From assembly GCF_012223425.1 (NCBI RefSeq), contig NZ_CP038799.1, positions 3,952,249 through 4,016,248 of the forward strand: DNA of 64,000 nt, written 5' to 3'. Both the position numbers and the translations under genes were made by a program. This stretch comes from Mycolicibacterium frederiksbergense (GTDB lineage: Bacteria > Actinomycetota > Actinomycetes > Mycobacteriales > Mycobacteriaceae). The notes below the pieces were generated by a model, which had not been told where the DNA came from, did not search any database, and was given only the letters and a program-made list of their open reading frames with translations. This document shows, one piece after another, positions 25,331-34,436 of this stretch (position 1 is its first letter; the number at the start of each line of letters is the position of its first letter).

Positions 25331-26071
25331 TCACCGGCCTTGTCCAGCTCTGGAGCCGGTTTCGACGCTGTCGACGAGCTCACGCACCAGCAAGGGGTAC
25401 CGCCCGCGATCGGGACGGAAGATGTCGTGCGGCGAGTCGGGGAACTCGTGCAGGCGCGCGGCCGGGAACAGCCGCCGGTACCTGGCCCACGCCGCCGCGT
25501 CGATGATGGGGCTGTTGGGGCTGCGGACCACGAGCAGCGGCGGGCCCCACTGCGCCAGCGGCTCCCACAGCGACCGTGACACCGCGGCGGCGAAGGTCGC
25601 GACGGCGGCGCTGCGGTCGAGGCGTTCGTGCACCGGCGTGCCCCGCCAGCGGCCGTCCAATACGCCCATGGCGATCTCATCGGGTAGCGCGATCTCCTCG
25701 GGCAGGTAGTCGCCGATCGAGAGGGACCGGACCCGGTCGGGGTGGGCCAGCGCCCAGCTCAGCGCGTAGGACGTGCCGCGGGAGAACGTCATGAGATGCA
25801 CCGGGCCGTCCGTCACCGCGTCGATCGCGGCCCCGATGTCACCGGCGCGCGCCGCGGCGTCGTACGGGCCGGTCGGCGCGACGCTGCCTCCGTGGCCGCG
25901 CAGTTCGACGACGATGGTGCGCCGGCCGAACAGCGGCAATACCCCGGTGTAGTCAGCTGCCACGCAGGTGAATCCGGGCACGAATACGACAGGAGCGCCA
26001 CGGTCGTCACCGCCGGAGTCGAGATACCGGATATGGGCGTCTCCGTTGTCGGCGACGCGGAACTGCGGCAT
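25331..26071 (-). CDS. Alpha/beta hydrolase fold protein
   Basis: 246 residues. Oxyanion region VFVPGFTC, then the nucleophile turn TFSRGTS with Ser97, and a catalytic His in DSPHDIF. The first residue of the usual GxSxG turn is Thr rather than Gly, which occurs in some members. ELRGHGGS is the normal cap entry. Substrate unknown. It lies 13 nt downstream of the 3beta-HSD-like gene on the same strand and could be cotranscribed with it. Confidence 0.8.
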   Translation of the reverse strand: MPQFRVADNGDAHIRYLDSGGDDRGAPVVFVPGFTCVAADYTGVLPLFGRRTIVVELRGHGGSVAPTGPYDAAARAGDIGAAIDAVTDGPVHLMTFSRGTSYALSWALAHPDRVRSLSIGDYLPEEIALPDEIAMGVLDGRWRGTPVHERLDRSAAVATFAAAVSRSLWEPLAQWGPPLLVVRSPNSPIIDAAAWARYRRLFPAARLHEFPDSPHDIFRPDRGRYPLLVRELVDSVETGSRAGQGR

Positions 26072-26084
26072 GGGTGGAAGTAAA

Positions 26085-27197
26085 TCAGCCCTTCGGTGGG
26101 ACCGGAGCGGCGGCCGCCACCAGCGGCACGGACCCCTGGGCTGCCATCTTGTGGAACAGCTCGGTGTAGTAGGGCAGGCAGTCGGCCATCGCCTGTTCGG
26201 TGGTGAACAGCGGCTCGTACCCCAGGTCGCGCTGCGCCTTGGCGATCGAGAAGTAGTTGTTCAGGTAAAGCCGTTCCACGGCAAGGGGTTCGACCAGCGG
26301 CTCGCGGACACCGTACTTGAAGTGCAGCCACTGCCAGCCCATCATCACCTTGTGCACGAGCTTTCCGGAGACCCGGAAGTTCGGCAGGTCGCGGCCGCAC
26401 GCGGCGACCACGGGGCGGGCGAACTCGAACATGTTGAGCGGTTCGCCGTCATTGATGAAGTACGCCTGGCCGGGGGCCGATCCGCCGGGAACCAGATGCT
26501 CGGCGGCCAGGATGAAACCGTGAATCAGGTTGTGCACGTAGGAGTTGTCCAGCTTGATGTTCTTGTTGCCGACGAGCACCTTGACGTGCCCGGCCAGCAC
26601 GTTCTCGAACACCTTGCGGAACATCGTCTGATCGCCGCGGCCCCAGATGCCGCTGGGCCGGATGGAACAGGTGAGCATGCCGCGCTCACCGTTCTGGCTG
26701 AGCACGAACTGCTCGGCGACAACCTTCGTCTCGGTGTACAGATCGTTGAAACGACTTGTGTAGGGCAGGGTCTCGTTGCCGTTCTGGATGTCCTGACCGC
26801 CCATCACCACGCTGTTGGATGCGGTGTAGACGAAACGCCGGACGCCCGCGGCCTGTCCGGCGTGTACCAGGTTCTTGGTGCCTTCGACGTTGACGCCGAA
26901 ACTGCGCTTGCGGTACTCCTCGGTGACCGACGCCCCGCCCATCAGGTCGATGATCGCGGCGGTGTGGATGACGGTGTCGACACCATCGACGGCGTCGGCC
27001 ACATCGCCGGTATCGGTGATGTCGCCGACGACGGTCTGCAGATTCGGATGGGCGGGCAGTGGGGACGGTGCCCGGTCGAACGAGCGGACCTCGTGGCCGC
27101 GTTCGAGCAGTGTCGTCACCAGGTTGGCGCCGACGAAGCCGGAGCCTCCGGTCACCAGGACTCGGCCCAGGTCAGTGCGCAATGTTGGGTCACCCAT
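26085..27197 (-). CDS. 3beta-hydroxysteroid dehydrogenase-like (Rv1106c ortholog)
   Basis: 370 residues, extended SDR. TGGSGFVGANL binds NAD; YTETK is the catalytic Tyr-x-x-x-Lys; the LVHKVMMGWQWLHFKYG region is typical of 3beta-HSD/isomerases. M. tuberculosis Rv1106c oxidises the 3beta-hydroxyl of cholesterol and isomerises the double bond, the entry step of sterol degradation. It sits next to xseB as in M. tuberculosis. The ATG at 27197 is preceded by a -10 box and a KstR-type palindrome. Confidence 0.92.
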   Translation of the reverse strand: MGDPTLRTDLGRVLVTGGSGFVGANLVTTLLERGHEVRSFDRAPSPLPAHPNLQTVVGDITDTGDVADAVDGVDTVIHTAAIIDLMGGASVTEEYRKRSFGVNVEGTKNLVHAGQAAGVRRFVYTASNSVVMGGQDIQNGNETLPYTSRFNDLYTETKVVAEQFVLSQNGERGMLTCSIRPSGIWGRGDQTMFRKVFENVLAGHVKVLVGNKNIKLDNSYVHNLIHGFILAAEHLVPGGSAPGQAYFINDGEPLNMFEFARPVVAACGRDLPNFRVSGKLVHKVMMGWQWLHFKYGVREPLVEPLAVERLYLNNYFSIAKAQRDLGYEPLFTTEQAMADCLPYYTELFHKMAAQGSVPLVAAAAPVPPKG

Positions 27198-27203
27198 GAG
27201 GTC

Positions 27204-27225
27204 AGGGTAACTGAAACGTGTTCCA
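27204..27225 (-). promoter_or_regulatory. KstR-type operator and -10 box of the 3beta-HSD gene
   Basis: TGAAACGTGTTCCA (27212-27225) fits the KstR consensus TnnAACnnGTTnnA at every fixed position. It lies immediately upstream of TACCCT (minus strand, 27209-27204), which is 6 nt before the ATG. Binding there would block RNA polymerase. KstR is the TetR-type repressor of mycobacterial cholesterol genes. Confidence 0.65.
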
Positions 27226-27269
27226 GTTTTGAAGTCCAGCGGGTTGAAACGTTCGAGGAGCTTGCGCTG

Positions 27270-27482
27270 TCAACTTTCTTCGGCATCGCCGGCGGCCAGC
27301 GTGTCGGCCACCTTCTTGCGCGCCCCGGCGAGGTGCTCTTCGCATCGTTTGGCCAGCTCCTCGCCGCGTTCCCAGAGTTTCAGGGAGGCGTCCAGGTCGA
27401 GTCCGCCGTGCTCCAGCTGCGCCACCACCTCGATCAGTTCGTCGCGCGCCTCTTCGTACCCCATGTGACTAATGGGCTTCAT
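27270..27482 (-). CDS. xseB: Exodeoxyribonuclease VII small subunit
   Basis: 70 residues, the normal length. The conserved helical pair LIEVVAQLEHGGLDLDASLKLWERGEELAKRCEEHL matches ExoVII small subunits. It forms a complex with XseA that degrades single-stranded DNA. The start at 27482 overlaps the end of xseA by 14 nt; ATG at 27464 is the alternative. Confidence 0.93.
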   Translation of the reverse strand: MKPISHMGYEEARDELIEVVAQLEHGGLDLDASLKLWERGEELAKRCEEHLAGARKKVADTLAAGDAEES

Positions 27483-28704
27483 CTACACCCTCGCTGACTG
27501 TTGTGATGGCACCGTCGGCAACCCGCACCCGCAGCCGGGTGCCCGCCGGGGCGTCGTCGATCGATCGCAGGATCGGCCGGTCCTGCGGGCCCACCACCTG
27601 CACGACGGCGTAGCCGCGCGCCAGGGTGGCCGCCGGGCCCAGTGTGCCCAGGCGTGCGCGTAGATGCGCCAGGCGGTCGGTCTCGGCGGCGACCAGCCGC
27701 CCGATGTCCCGGCGCACGGTGCGCCGGGCCCGGTGGACTTCCTCGGCGCGGGCATCCAGGGCCTGCAGTGGCCGGGCCAGCACGGGCCGCGAGCGCAGCT
27801 GATCGATGACGTGCTGTTCGCGGCGCACCCAGTTGCGCAGGGCCTGGGCGCTGCGCCGGCGCATATCGTCGACGCCGGCCTGCTCGGCGGCCGCGTCGGG
27901 GACCACCCGCTTGGCCGCGTCGGTGGGGGTGGCCGCGCGCAGGTCGGCGACCAGGTCGCAGAGCGGGTTGTCGGGTTCGTGCCCGACGGCGCTGATCACC
28001 GGGGTGGTGCAGGCGGCGATGGCCCGGCACAGTGTCTCGTCGGAGAACGGCAGCAGGTCCTCCACGCTGCCGCCCCCGCGCGCGAGGATGATGACGTCGA
28101 CTCCGCCGTCGGCGTCGAGGGCGGCCAGGGCTTCCACGATCTGGGCGACCGCGTTCGGACCCTGCACGGCGGTGTTGCGTACCGCGAACGCCACCGCCGG
28201 CCAGCGCCCGGAGGCGATCGCCATCACATCGTGTTCGGCCGCCGAAGCGCGGCCGGTGATCAGGCCGATGGTGTTGGGCAGGAATGGGATCGGACGTTTG
28301 AGCCGGCGATCGAAGAGCCCCTCGGCCTCCAGCAGGCGGCGCAGCCGTTCGATGCGGGCCAGCAGTTCACCGACCCCGACGGCGCGGATATCGCTGACCC
28401 GCAACGAGAAGCTGCCCCGCGCGGTGTAGAACTGCGGTTTGCCGTGCACGATCACCTGGACGCCTTCGGCGAGTTGCACCGGCGCGTTGACCACCAGATC
28501 ACGCGGACAGGTCAGTGACAGCGACATGTCGGCGGCCGGGTCGCGCAGCACCAGGAACGCGGTGGGGGAGCCGTGCCGCACGTTGAGCTGGGCGATCTGC
28601 CCCTCGACCCAGACCGTGCCGAGCCGGTCGATCCATTTGGCGACCCGGGTCGCCACCGCGCGGACCGGCCACGGGTTCTCCGGGGATTGGCCGGGTTCGC
28701 TCAC
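27469..28704 (-). CDS. xseA: Exodeoxyribonuclease VII large subunit
   Basis: 411 residues. N-terminal OB-fold (VWVEGQIAQLNVRHGSPTAFLVLRD), catalytic core with GLITGRASAAEHDV, RGGGSVEDLLPF and SAVGHEPDNPLCDLVAD, then a coiled-coil-forming C-terminal half that holds XseB. GTG start overlaps the upstream gene's stop (GTGA), and xseB overlaps its end, so the three genes are one transcript. Confidence 0.95.
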   Translation of the reverse strand: MSEPGQSPENPWPVRAVATRVAKWIDRLGTVWVEGQIAQLNVRHGSPTAFLVLRDPAADMSLSLTCPRDLVVNAPVQLAEGVQVIVHGKPQFYTARGSFSLRVSDIRAVGVGELLARIERLRRLLEAEGLFDRRLKRPIPFLPNTIGLITGRASAAEHDVMAIASGRWPAVAFAVRNTAVQGPNAVAQIVEALAALDADGGVDVIILARGGGSVEDLLPFSDETLCRAIAACTTPVISAVGHEPDNPLCDLVADLRAATPTDAAKRVVPDAAAEQAGVDDMRRRSAQALRNWVRREQHVIDQLRSRPVLARPLQALDARAEEVHRARRTVRRDIGRLVAAETDRLAHLRARLGTLGPAATLARGYAVVQVVGPQDRPILRSIDDAPAGTRLRVRVADGAITTVSEGVDEAH

Positions 28705-29273
28705 TTCGCCGACGCGCGGGTGATCCTGTTGGCGAGCAGCGTCTGGAACGGGGCGCGGGCCTTGTTGGCCTCCTCGAAGGCCAGCAGCGCCTCGAGGTCG
28801 GCGACCTTCAGTGAGGTCAGTCTGGCCCGCAGCTGCGCCAGCGTCAGCGACTCGTAGCCGAGCTCGGCGACGATGCCCGCCGCCGCACCGTTGGTGGCGG
28901 CCACCGACGACGCCGCCTGCTCGGGTTCGCCCTCGCTGAAGAGCGCGAACCGCCCCTCGGTGCGCCGCGCCGAGGAGATGTCGGACACAACGTCGTCATC
29001 GGAGAGGTTCTTGAACGGATCATCGGGCAGGTCCTCGTCGAAGGTCGCCCACTCCGGTTGCTCGTCCTTGGGCGGGAACAACTCCTCAAGCGCTTCGTCG
29101 CCGCGATTGACCAGATCGGCGACGTCCTGCTGCACCTTCATCACCAGATGAGCCAGCTGGCTGGCCACCGTCATCGGGTAGGTGAGGATCGTCTGCGGGA
29201 GCTTGCGTGTCTCGTCCAGCGCGGTCACCGCCGCACCCACAAGCAGTCGGACTCCGTATGGTGCAGTTGCCAT
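28701..29273 (-). CDS. Rv1109c-like protein (lipid droplet-associated family)
   Basis: 190 residues. N-terminal helix PYGVRLLVGAAVTALDETRKLPQTILTYPMTVASQ is amphipathic and could lie on a lipid surface; the middle is acidic (DEDLPDDPFKNLSDDD); the C-terminal 45 residues are a helical domain. Databases call this mycobacterial family lipid droplet-associated, which I cannot test here. First gene of the xseA-xseB transcript and divergent from ispH. Confidence 0.75.
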   Translation of the reverse strand: MATAPYGVRLLVGAAVTALDETRKLPQTILTYPMTVASQLAHLVMKVQQDVADLVNRGDEALEELFPPKDEQPEWATFDEDLPDDPFKNLSDDDVVSDISSARRTEGRFALFSEGEPEQAASSVAATNGAAAGIVAELGYESLTLAQLRARLTSLKVADLEALLAFEEANKARAPFQTLLANRITRASAK

Positions 29274-29279
29274 GGGTGC

Positions 29280-29319
29280 AGCCTACGGCTGGCCGGGGAC
29301 GGGTGCCGGTAAGTACCCT
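29280..29319. promoter_or_regulatory. Overlapping divergent leaderless promoters, Rv1109c-like gene and ispH
   Basis: On the minus strand TAGGCT (29285-29280) stands 6 nt before the ATG at 29273. On the plus strand TACCCT (29314-29319) stands 6 nt before the ATG at 29326. The interval is only 52 bp and has no ribosome binding site on either side. Confidence 0.5.
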
Positions 29320-29325
29320 GGTTGC

Positions 29326-30327
29326 ATGCCACCAACCGTCAACATGGGTATTCCGGGCGCCGCCAGCTCGGTCAGTTCACGGGTGGCGGGCAAACGGGTC
29401 CTGCTCGCCGAGCCGCGCGGCTACTGCGCGGGCGTGGATCGCGCCGTCGAAACCGTGGAACGGGCGCTGGAAAAGCACGGTGCCCCGATCTACGTGCGCC
29501 ACGAGATCGTGCACAACCGCTACGTGGTGGACACGCTGGCCAAGGCCGGTGCGGTCTTCGTCGAGCAGACCGATGAGGTGCCCGAAGGCTCCATCGTGGT
29601 GTTCTCCGCGCACGGCGTCGCGCCGACCGTCCACGTCGAGGCCGCCGAACGCAACCTGCAGACCATCGACGCGACCTGCCCGCTGGTGACCAAGGTGCAC
29701 AACGAGGCCAAGCGGTTCGCCCGCGACGACTACGACATTCTGCTCGTCGGTCACGAAGGTCACGAGGAGGTGGTCGGCACCGCCGGTGAGGCGCCCGATC
29801 ACGTCCAGGTGGTGGACAACCCGGACGCCGTCGACAAGGTCACCGTCCGCGATCCCAACAAGGTGATCTGGCTGTCGCAGACCACGCTGAGCGTCGACGA
29901 GACGATGGAGACGGTGCGCAGGCTGCGGGAGAAGTTCCCGACGCTGCAGGACCCGCCCAGCGATGACATCTGCTACGCCACCCAGAATCGCCAGGTCGCG
30001 GTGAAGGCCATGGCGCCGGAATGCGAGCTGGTGATCGTCGTCGGCTCGAAGAACTCGTCGAACTCGGTGCGGCTGGTCGAGGTGGCGCTGGGCGCCGGCT
30101 CCCAGAACTCCTACCTGGTCGACTACGCCGACGATATCGACCCGGCCTGGTTCTCCGGCGTCACGACCGTGGGCGTCACCTCCGGTGCCTCGGTGCCCGA
30201 GATCCTGGTGCGCGGCGTGCTGGACCGCCTGGCCGAATACGGCTACGGCACCGTGCAACCGGTGACCACCGCCAACGAGACACTCGTGTTCGCCCTGCCG
30301 CGGGAGATCCGTCCGCCGCGCAACTGA
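29326..30327 (+). CDS. ispH: 4-hydroxy-3-methylbut-2-enyl diphosphate reductase
   Basis: 333 residues. Last enzyme of the MEP pathway, making IPP and DMAPP with an iron-sulfur cluster. Three cluster cysteines are in RGYCAGVDRAV, DATCPLVTKVH and SDDICYATQNRQ; the catalytic region VFSAHGVAP and GSKNSSNSVRLVEVA are intact. N-terminus MPPTVNMGIPGA matches M. tuberculosis LytB2 (Rv1110). Followed by a penicillin-binding lipoprotein 17 nt later. Confidence 0.96.
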   Translation: MPPTVNMGIPGAASSVSSRVAGKRVLLAEPRGYCAGVDRAVETVERALEKHGAPIYVRHEIVHNRYVVDTLAKAGAVFVEQTDEVPEGSIVVFSAHGVAPTVHVEAAERNLQTIDATCPLVTKVHNEAKRFARDDYDILLVGHEGHEEVVGTAGEAPDHVQVVDNPDAVDKVTVRDPNKVIWLSQTTLSVDETMETVRRLREKFPTLQDPPSDDICYATQNRQVAVKAMAPECELVIVVGSKNSSNSVRLVEVALGAGSQNSYLVDYADDIDPAWFSGVTTVGVTSGASVPEILVRGVLDRLAEYGYGTVQPVTTANETLVFALPREIRPPRN

Positions 30328-30330
30328 CGG

Positions 30331-30336
30331 TACGTT
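30331..30336 (+). promoter_or_regulatory. -10 box for the penicillin-binding lipoprotein gene
   Basis: TACGTT lies 8 nt before the GTG at 30345, directly after the ispH stop. No ribosome binding site is visible. Confidence 0.35.
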
Positions 30337-30344
30337 CGTGCCCT

Positions 30345-32117
30345 GTGGGCCTTCTGCGACGTGTGATCCCCGTTCTGTGCGTGACCGTGCTGCTGCTCGC
30401 CGGCTGCAGTGACACCGAAGACCGGCTGAACGCAGGCGTCAACGGTTTCGCCGAGGCGCTCAATCGGGCCGATCCGCCCGCGGCCGCCGCGCTGACCACC
30501 GATCAGCCGGGCGCTTCCGACGTGCTCGGAAAGCTCTACGCCAGCCTCGGCAAGGACGTTCGCTTCGAGGTGTCCGGGGTGCAGCGCCAGGAGGACACGG
30601 CCACGTTCACGCTCGCCGCGACGTGGAAGTTCGGGCCCGAGAAGGCCACCGAGTGGACCTACACGACGCGGGGCAGTGCGAAGGCCGAAGGCGACGACTG
30701 GAAGATCCAGTGGGACCCGGCCACCGTCGCACCCGGCCTCGATGAGGGCCCGCTGTCCTTCAGCACCCTGGTCCCGCAACCCGCCGCCCGGGTGCTGGAC
30801 CGCACCGGCGCCGACCTGCTCACCCAGCACATCGTGACCCTCGTCGATGTCGCGCCCGGCGCCGATGTGGATGCCGTTGCCGTGCTGCTCAATCCGATCG
30901 CGCCGACGATCACCGCGGAGTCGCTGACCGGCGATCTGGCGGCGGGCAAGCCCGTCACCGCCGTCACGTTGCGCGCGGAGGACCTACTTCCGATCCAGGA
31001 GCAGCTGGCCGCGCTGCCGAACGTGACGCTGCGGCCGCAGACCCGACTGCTGGCCACTGACCGCGCGCTGACCTCACCGACGCTGTCGGGACTGTCCGAG
31101 CTGTGGCAGCAGCGCAGCGATGCCGCAGCCGGGTGGGCGGTGTCCGCGGAGACCGCGACGGGCCCCAAACGGGTGGGCGGACAGGACGCCGCTCCGGTCG
31201 GCGACATCTCCAGCACCCTGGACATCGGCATGCAGCTGGCCGCGGAGAATGCGCTGGCCCCGTTGACGACGCCGGCCGCGATCGTGGCCATCCAGCCGTC
31301 CACCGGCAACCTGCTCGCCGTCGCGCAGAACGCGCCCGCCGACGCCCAGGGCCCGATCGCGCTGACCGGCCTGTACCCACCGGGCTCGACGTTCAAGACG
31401 GTGACGGTGTCCGCGGCGCTGCAGGCCGGCCAGGTCACCCCGGACAGCATCGTCGGCTGTCCCGGCACCGAGAACATCGAGGGCCGCCAGATCCCCAACG
31501 ACGAGAATTTCGCACTCGGCGACGTTCCGCTGCACACCGCGTTCGCGCGGTCCTGCAACACCACGATGGGCCGGCTGGCCGTCAACCTGCCGCCCGACGG
31601 ACTGACCAAGGCGGCGGCGCAGCTCGGTCTGGGCATCGACTACGTGGCGCCCGGCATGACGACCGTCACCGGAAGCGTGCCGGTCGCGGACAGCTCGGCG
31701 TTGCGCGTCGAGGAGGGCATCGGGCAGGGCAAGGTCACCGCGTCACCGTTCGGGATGGCCCTGGTCGCCGCGACGCTGGCGCACGGCTCGGTACCGGCGC
31801 CGACGATCGTGGCGGGCGAGCCGGGCGTGCCGGACAGCACCCCAGAGCCGCTGCCGAGCGGTGTCGACGAGCAGGTACGGGCGATGATGCGCGAGACGGT
31901 CACCGGCGGCACCGCAACTCAGCTGCAGGACATCCCGGACATGCTCGGAAAGACCGGCACCGCCGAGTACATGAACATCCCGGGCGAAGACGGCCGGGCG
32001 CACGGCTGGTTCGTCGGCATCCGCGGTGATCTCGCGCTGACGGTGTTCGTCAGCGACGCGGGCAGCTCCACGCCCGCAGTCGAGGCCGCGGGGGCGCTGC
32101 TACGCGCGGTGCCGTAG
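30345..32117 (+). CDS. Penicillin-binding lipoprotein with NTF2-like N-terminal domain
   Basis: 590 residues. Signal sequence with lipobox LLLAGC (Cys21 lipidated). Residues about 30-140 form an NTF2-like MecA-N-type domain. The transpeptidase domain has Ser348-x-x-Lys351 (STFK), SCN at 403-405 and KTG at 536-538, all three class B PBP motifs, so it should cross-link peptidoglycan and bind beta-lactams. Overall architecture is that of M. tuberculosis Rv2864c, a family paralog. In M. tuberculosis nothing stands between ispH and Rv1111c. GTG start chosen because it directly precedes the signal sequence; the longer frame runs through ispH. Confidence 0.9.
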   Translation: MGLLRRVIPVLCVTVLLLAGCSDTEDRLNAGVNGFAEALNRADPPAAAALTTDQPGASDVLGKLYASLGKDVRFEVSGVQRQEDTATFTLAATWKFGPEKATEWTYTTRGSAKAEGDDWKIQWDPATVAPGLDEGPLSFSTLVPQPAARVLDRTGADLLTQHIVTLVDVAPGADVDAVAVLLNPIAPTITAESLTGDLAAGKPVTAVTLRAEDLLPIQEQLAALPNVTLRPQTRLLATDRALTSPTLSGLSELWQQRSDAAAGWAVSAETATGPKRVGGQDAAPVGDISSTLDIGMQLAAENALAPLTTPAAIVAIQPSTGNLLAVAQNAPADAQGPIALTGLYPPGSTFKTVTVSAALQAGQVTPDSIVGCPGTENIEGRQIPNDENFALGDVPLHTAFARSCNTTMGRLAVNLPPDGLTKAAAQLGLGIDYVAPGMTTVTGSVPVADSSALRVEEGIGQGKVTASPFGMALVAATLAHGSVPAPTIVAGEPGVPDSTPEPLPSGVDEQVRAMMRETVTGGTATQLQDIPDMLGKTGTAEYMNIPGEDGRAHGWFVGIRGDLALTVFVSDAGSSTPAVEAAGALLRAVP

Positions 32118-32121
32118 CGGG

Positions 32122-33273
32122 CTACTCCCCGTCGTCGCGGCGGTGACTCGCGCGCGGCCGGGTGCGGTGTTCGGTGTGCCGTTCCTCGTCGGTGCTGCGG
32201 TAGCGCACTCGCGAGACCGGATGGTGGCTGCTGTCGGTGGGCGACGAGCGACGCGGCCGCTCCTGATACGGATCCTGGCGTTCCTCAGGCCGCCCGTAGT
32301 CCGGCTCGTAGCCGTCGGGCCTCGGACGGCGCCGCGGGCGCTCGTACTCTGCGCCGGCACGCGGGTCATAGGGGTCATAGCCGCGGGACGGGGGTGGGGT
32401 GCGGCGGGGCTCGCGCGGGTCTCGGGGGTCGCGTGCCGACGGGTTGCGGGGACGTCGCGGCTGACGCTCGCCGGGCAGCGGCGGCTCGCCTTGGCGACGA
32501 GGTCGGCCCGAGCGCTCTCGGGCGGCGGCCCGCTCGCGGCGATCGGCCGCCGCGGCCGATGCGGCGATATCGGATTCCGGCGGACGGTTGTGCCGGGCAC
32601 GGGAGGGCTCACCGGTGCGCGGGGCGCGACGTGGCCGCTCGTAGGGTTCGGCGGACTCACGGCGGGGCCGGCGCGGAGCCCGGATCGGTGCGTCCTCGTC
32701 GACCTCGACCGGGCCTGCGCTGCGGGCGAACCGACGGGCCGCGCGCCGCTGGGTCTCGGCGGGCGGATCGGCGGCATCGGTAGCGACCGCTTCGACCGGC
32801 TCGGTACCGCGGTCGAGGTACCAGCGGGCCATGCCGACCAGCAGCACCGCAGCCGAGGTGAAGAACATCAGCGGGAAACGTTCGATCAGCGGGTAGCCGC
32901 AGTTGATCAGGATGTCCTTGATGCCGCTGAGCTCACCACTGTGGAACAGGAAGTAGGAGGTGGGCACGGCGACGAACAGGATCAGTGGGGGCTGGATGAC
33001 GGCGGTGAACAGTCCGCTGCGGCGCACCAGCACCACCGCGGCCAGAGCGCCCAGCGCGTAGAAGGTGGCGAAGACGGCGCCGAGTTCCTTGTTGCCCGCA
33101 CCCGCGTCATAGGCGAAGCCGACGGCCGTCGCCGTCACCGCCAGAAGGGTGGCGCCCCACCACGGCAGTCCGGACGGCAGACCCGGCAGACTCGGTGGCA
33201 GCAACCCCTGGAATCGGGGGAGCGCGGAGCGGTGATCAACCGACTCCGTCGGCTCTGCTGACTGACCTGACAC
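32122..33273 (-). CDS. DUF6542 membrane protein with long basic disordered tail (Rv1111c-like)
   Basis: 383 residues. Residues about 35-165 hold four hydrophobic segments (DUF6542). The C-terminal 200 residues are Arg/Pro/Glu/Asp-rich and low in hydrophobic residues, with repeated PRRPR- and DPRDPRE-like segments, so probably disordered and cytoplasmic. Function unknown. Syntenic with Rv1111c and divergent from ychF. Confidence 0.8.
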   Translation of the reverse strand: MSGQSAEPTESVDHRSALPRFQGLLPPSLPGLPSGLPWWGATLLAVTATAVGFAYDAGAGNKELGAVFATFYALGALAAVVLVRRSGLFTAVIQPPLILFVAVPTSYFLFHSGELSGIKDILINCGYPLIERFPLMFFTSAAVLLVGMARWYLDRGTEPVEAVATDAADPPAETQRRAARRFARSAGPVEVDEDAPIRAPRRPRRESAEPYERPRRAPRTGEPSRARHNRPPESDIAASAAAADRRERAAARERSGRPRRQGEPPLPGERQPRRPRNPSARDPRDPREPRRTPPPSRGYDPYDPRAGAEYERPRRRPRPDGYEPDYGRPEERQDPYQERPRRSSPTDSSHHPVSRVRYRSTDEERHTEHRTRPRASHRRDDGE

Positions 33274-33356
33274 ACGTCGACCGTACCGGCTGTAACTGCT
33301 GGTGTGCTGCCAGCACGCGCTGAGGAGATCGTCACAACCCTTAGACTCTGGAGTCC

Positions 33357-34430
33357 GTGAGCTTGAACCTCGGAATCGTCGGTCTCCCCAATGTCGGCAA
33401 GTCGACCCTTTTCAACGCGTTGACGCGGAACGACGTGCTGGCCGCGAACTACCCGTTCGCGACCATCGAACCCAATGAGGGTGTGGTGGCGTTGCCCGAC
33501 CCCCGGCTGGACAAACTGGCCGAGATCTTCGGGTCGGAGAAGACGGTGCCGGCGCCGGTGACGTTCGTCGATATCGCCGGCATCGTGAAGGGCGCGTCCG
33601 AGGGAGCCGGGCTGGGCAACAAGTTCCTGGCCAACATCCGCGAGTGCGATGCCATCTGTCAGGTGGTGCGCGCATTCGCCGATGACGATGTGGTGCACGT
33701 CGACGGCCGGGTGGACCCGCGGTCGGATATCGAGGTCATCGAGACCGAGCTGATCCTGGCCGATATGCAGACCCTGGAGAAGGCGGTGCCTCGGCTGGAG
33801 AAGGAAGCGCGCACCAACAAGGACCGCAAGGCCGTGCTGGAGGCGGCAGTGGCGGCCCAGGCGGTGCTCGACACCGGCAAGACGCTCTTCTCGGCCGGCA
33901 CCGATGTGTCGCTGTTGCGCGAGCTCAACCTGATGACCACCAAACCGTTCCTGTATGTGTTCAACGCCGACGAGTCGGTGCTCACCGATGACGCCAAACA
34001 GGCGGAGCTGCGTGCGCTGGTGGCCCCGGCGGATGCGGTGTTCCTGGACGCCAAGATCGAGTCCGAGCTGATCGAGCTGGACGACGAGTCCGCGGCCGAG
34101 CTGCTGGAGTCCATCGGGCAGACCGAGCGGGGTCTGGATGCGTTGGCGCGGGCCGGTTTCCACACCCTGAACCTGCAGACCTATCTGACGGCGGGGCCGA
34201 AAGAGTCCCGCGCGTGGACGATTCACCGCGGCGACACCGCGCCGAAGGCGGCCGGCGTCATCCACACCGACTTCGAGAAGGGCTTCATCAAGGCCGAGAT
34301 CGTGTCCTTCGCCGATCTGGTGGAGGCCGGCTCGATGGCCGCGGCCAAGGCTGCCGGCAAGGTCCGGATGGAGGGCAAGGACTACGTGATGGCCGACGGG
34401 GACGTGGTCGAGTTCCGCTTCAACGTCTGA
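33357..34430 (+). CDS. ychF: Redox-regulated ATPase YchF
   Basis: 357 residues, the normal length. Obg-family G domain with GLPNVGKSTLFNAL (residues 9-22); the G4 motif is replaced as in YchF proteins, which prefer ATP. A coiled-coil insert and the C-terminal TGS domain (ESRAWTIHRGDTAPKAAGVIHTDFEKGFIKAEIVSF) follow. Binds ribosomes and takes part in translation stress. GTG start; TAGACT 9 nt before it may be the -10 box. Rv1112 in M. tuberculosis. Confidence 0.95.
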   Translation: MSLNLGIVGLPNVGKSTLFNALTRNDVLAANYPFATIEPNEGVVALPDPRLDKLAEIFGSEKTVPAPVTFVDIAGIVKGASEGAGLGNKFLANIRECDAICQVVRAFADDDVVHVDGRVDPRSDIEVIETELILADMQTLEKAVPRLEKEARTNKDRKAVLEAAVAAQAVLDTGKTLFSAGTDVSLLRELNLMTTKPFLYVFNADESVLTDDAKQAELRALVAPADAVFLDAKIESELIELDDESAAELLESIGQTERGLDALARAGFHTLNLQTYLTAGPKESRAWTIHRGDTAPKAAGVIHTDFEKGFIKAEIVSFADLVEAGSMAAAKAAGKVRMEGKDYVMADGDVVEFRFNV

Positions 34431-34436
34431 GCCGGC

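Noticed and set aside
32143..33261. A 372-codon plus-strand frame opposite the Rv1111c-like gene
   Set aside because: The minus-strand protein has membrane segments and synteny; the plus frame has no motif.
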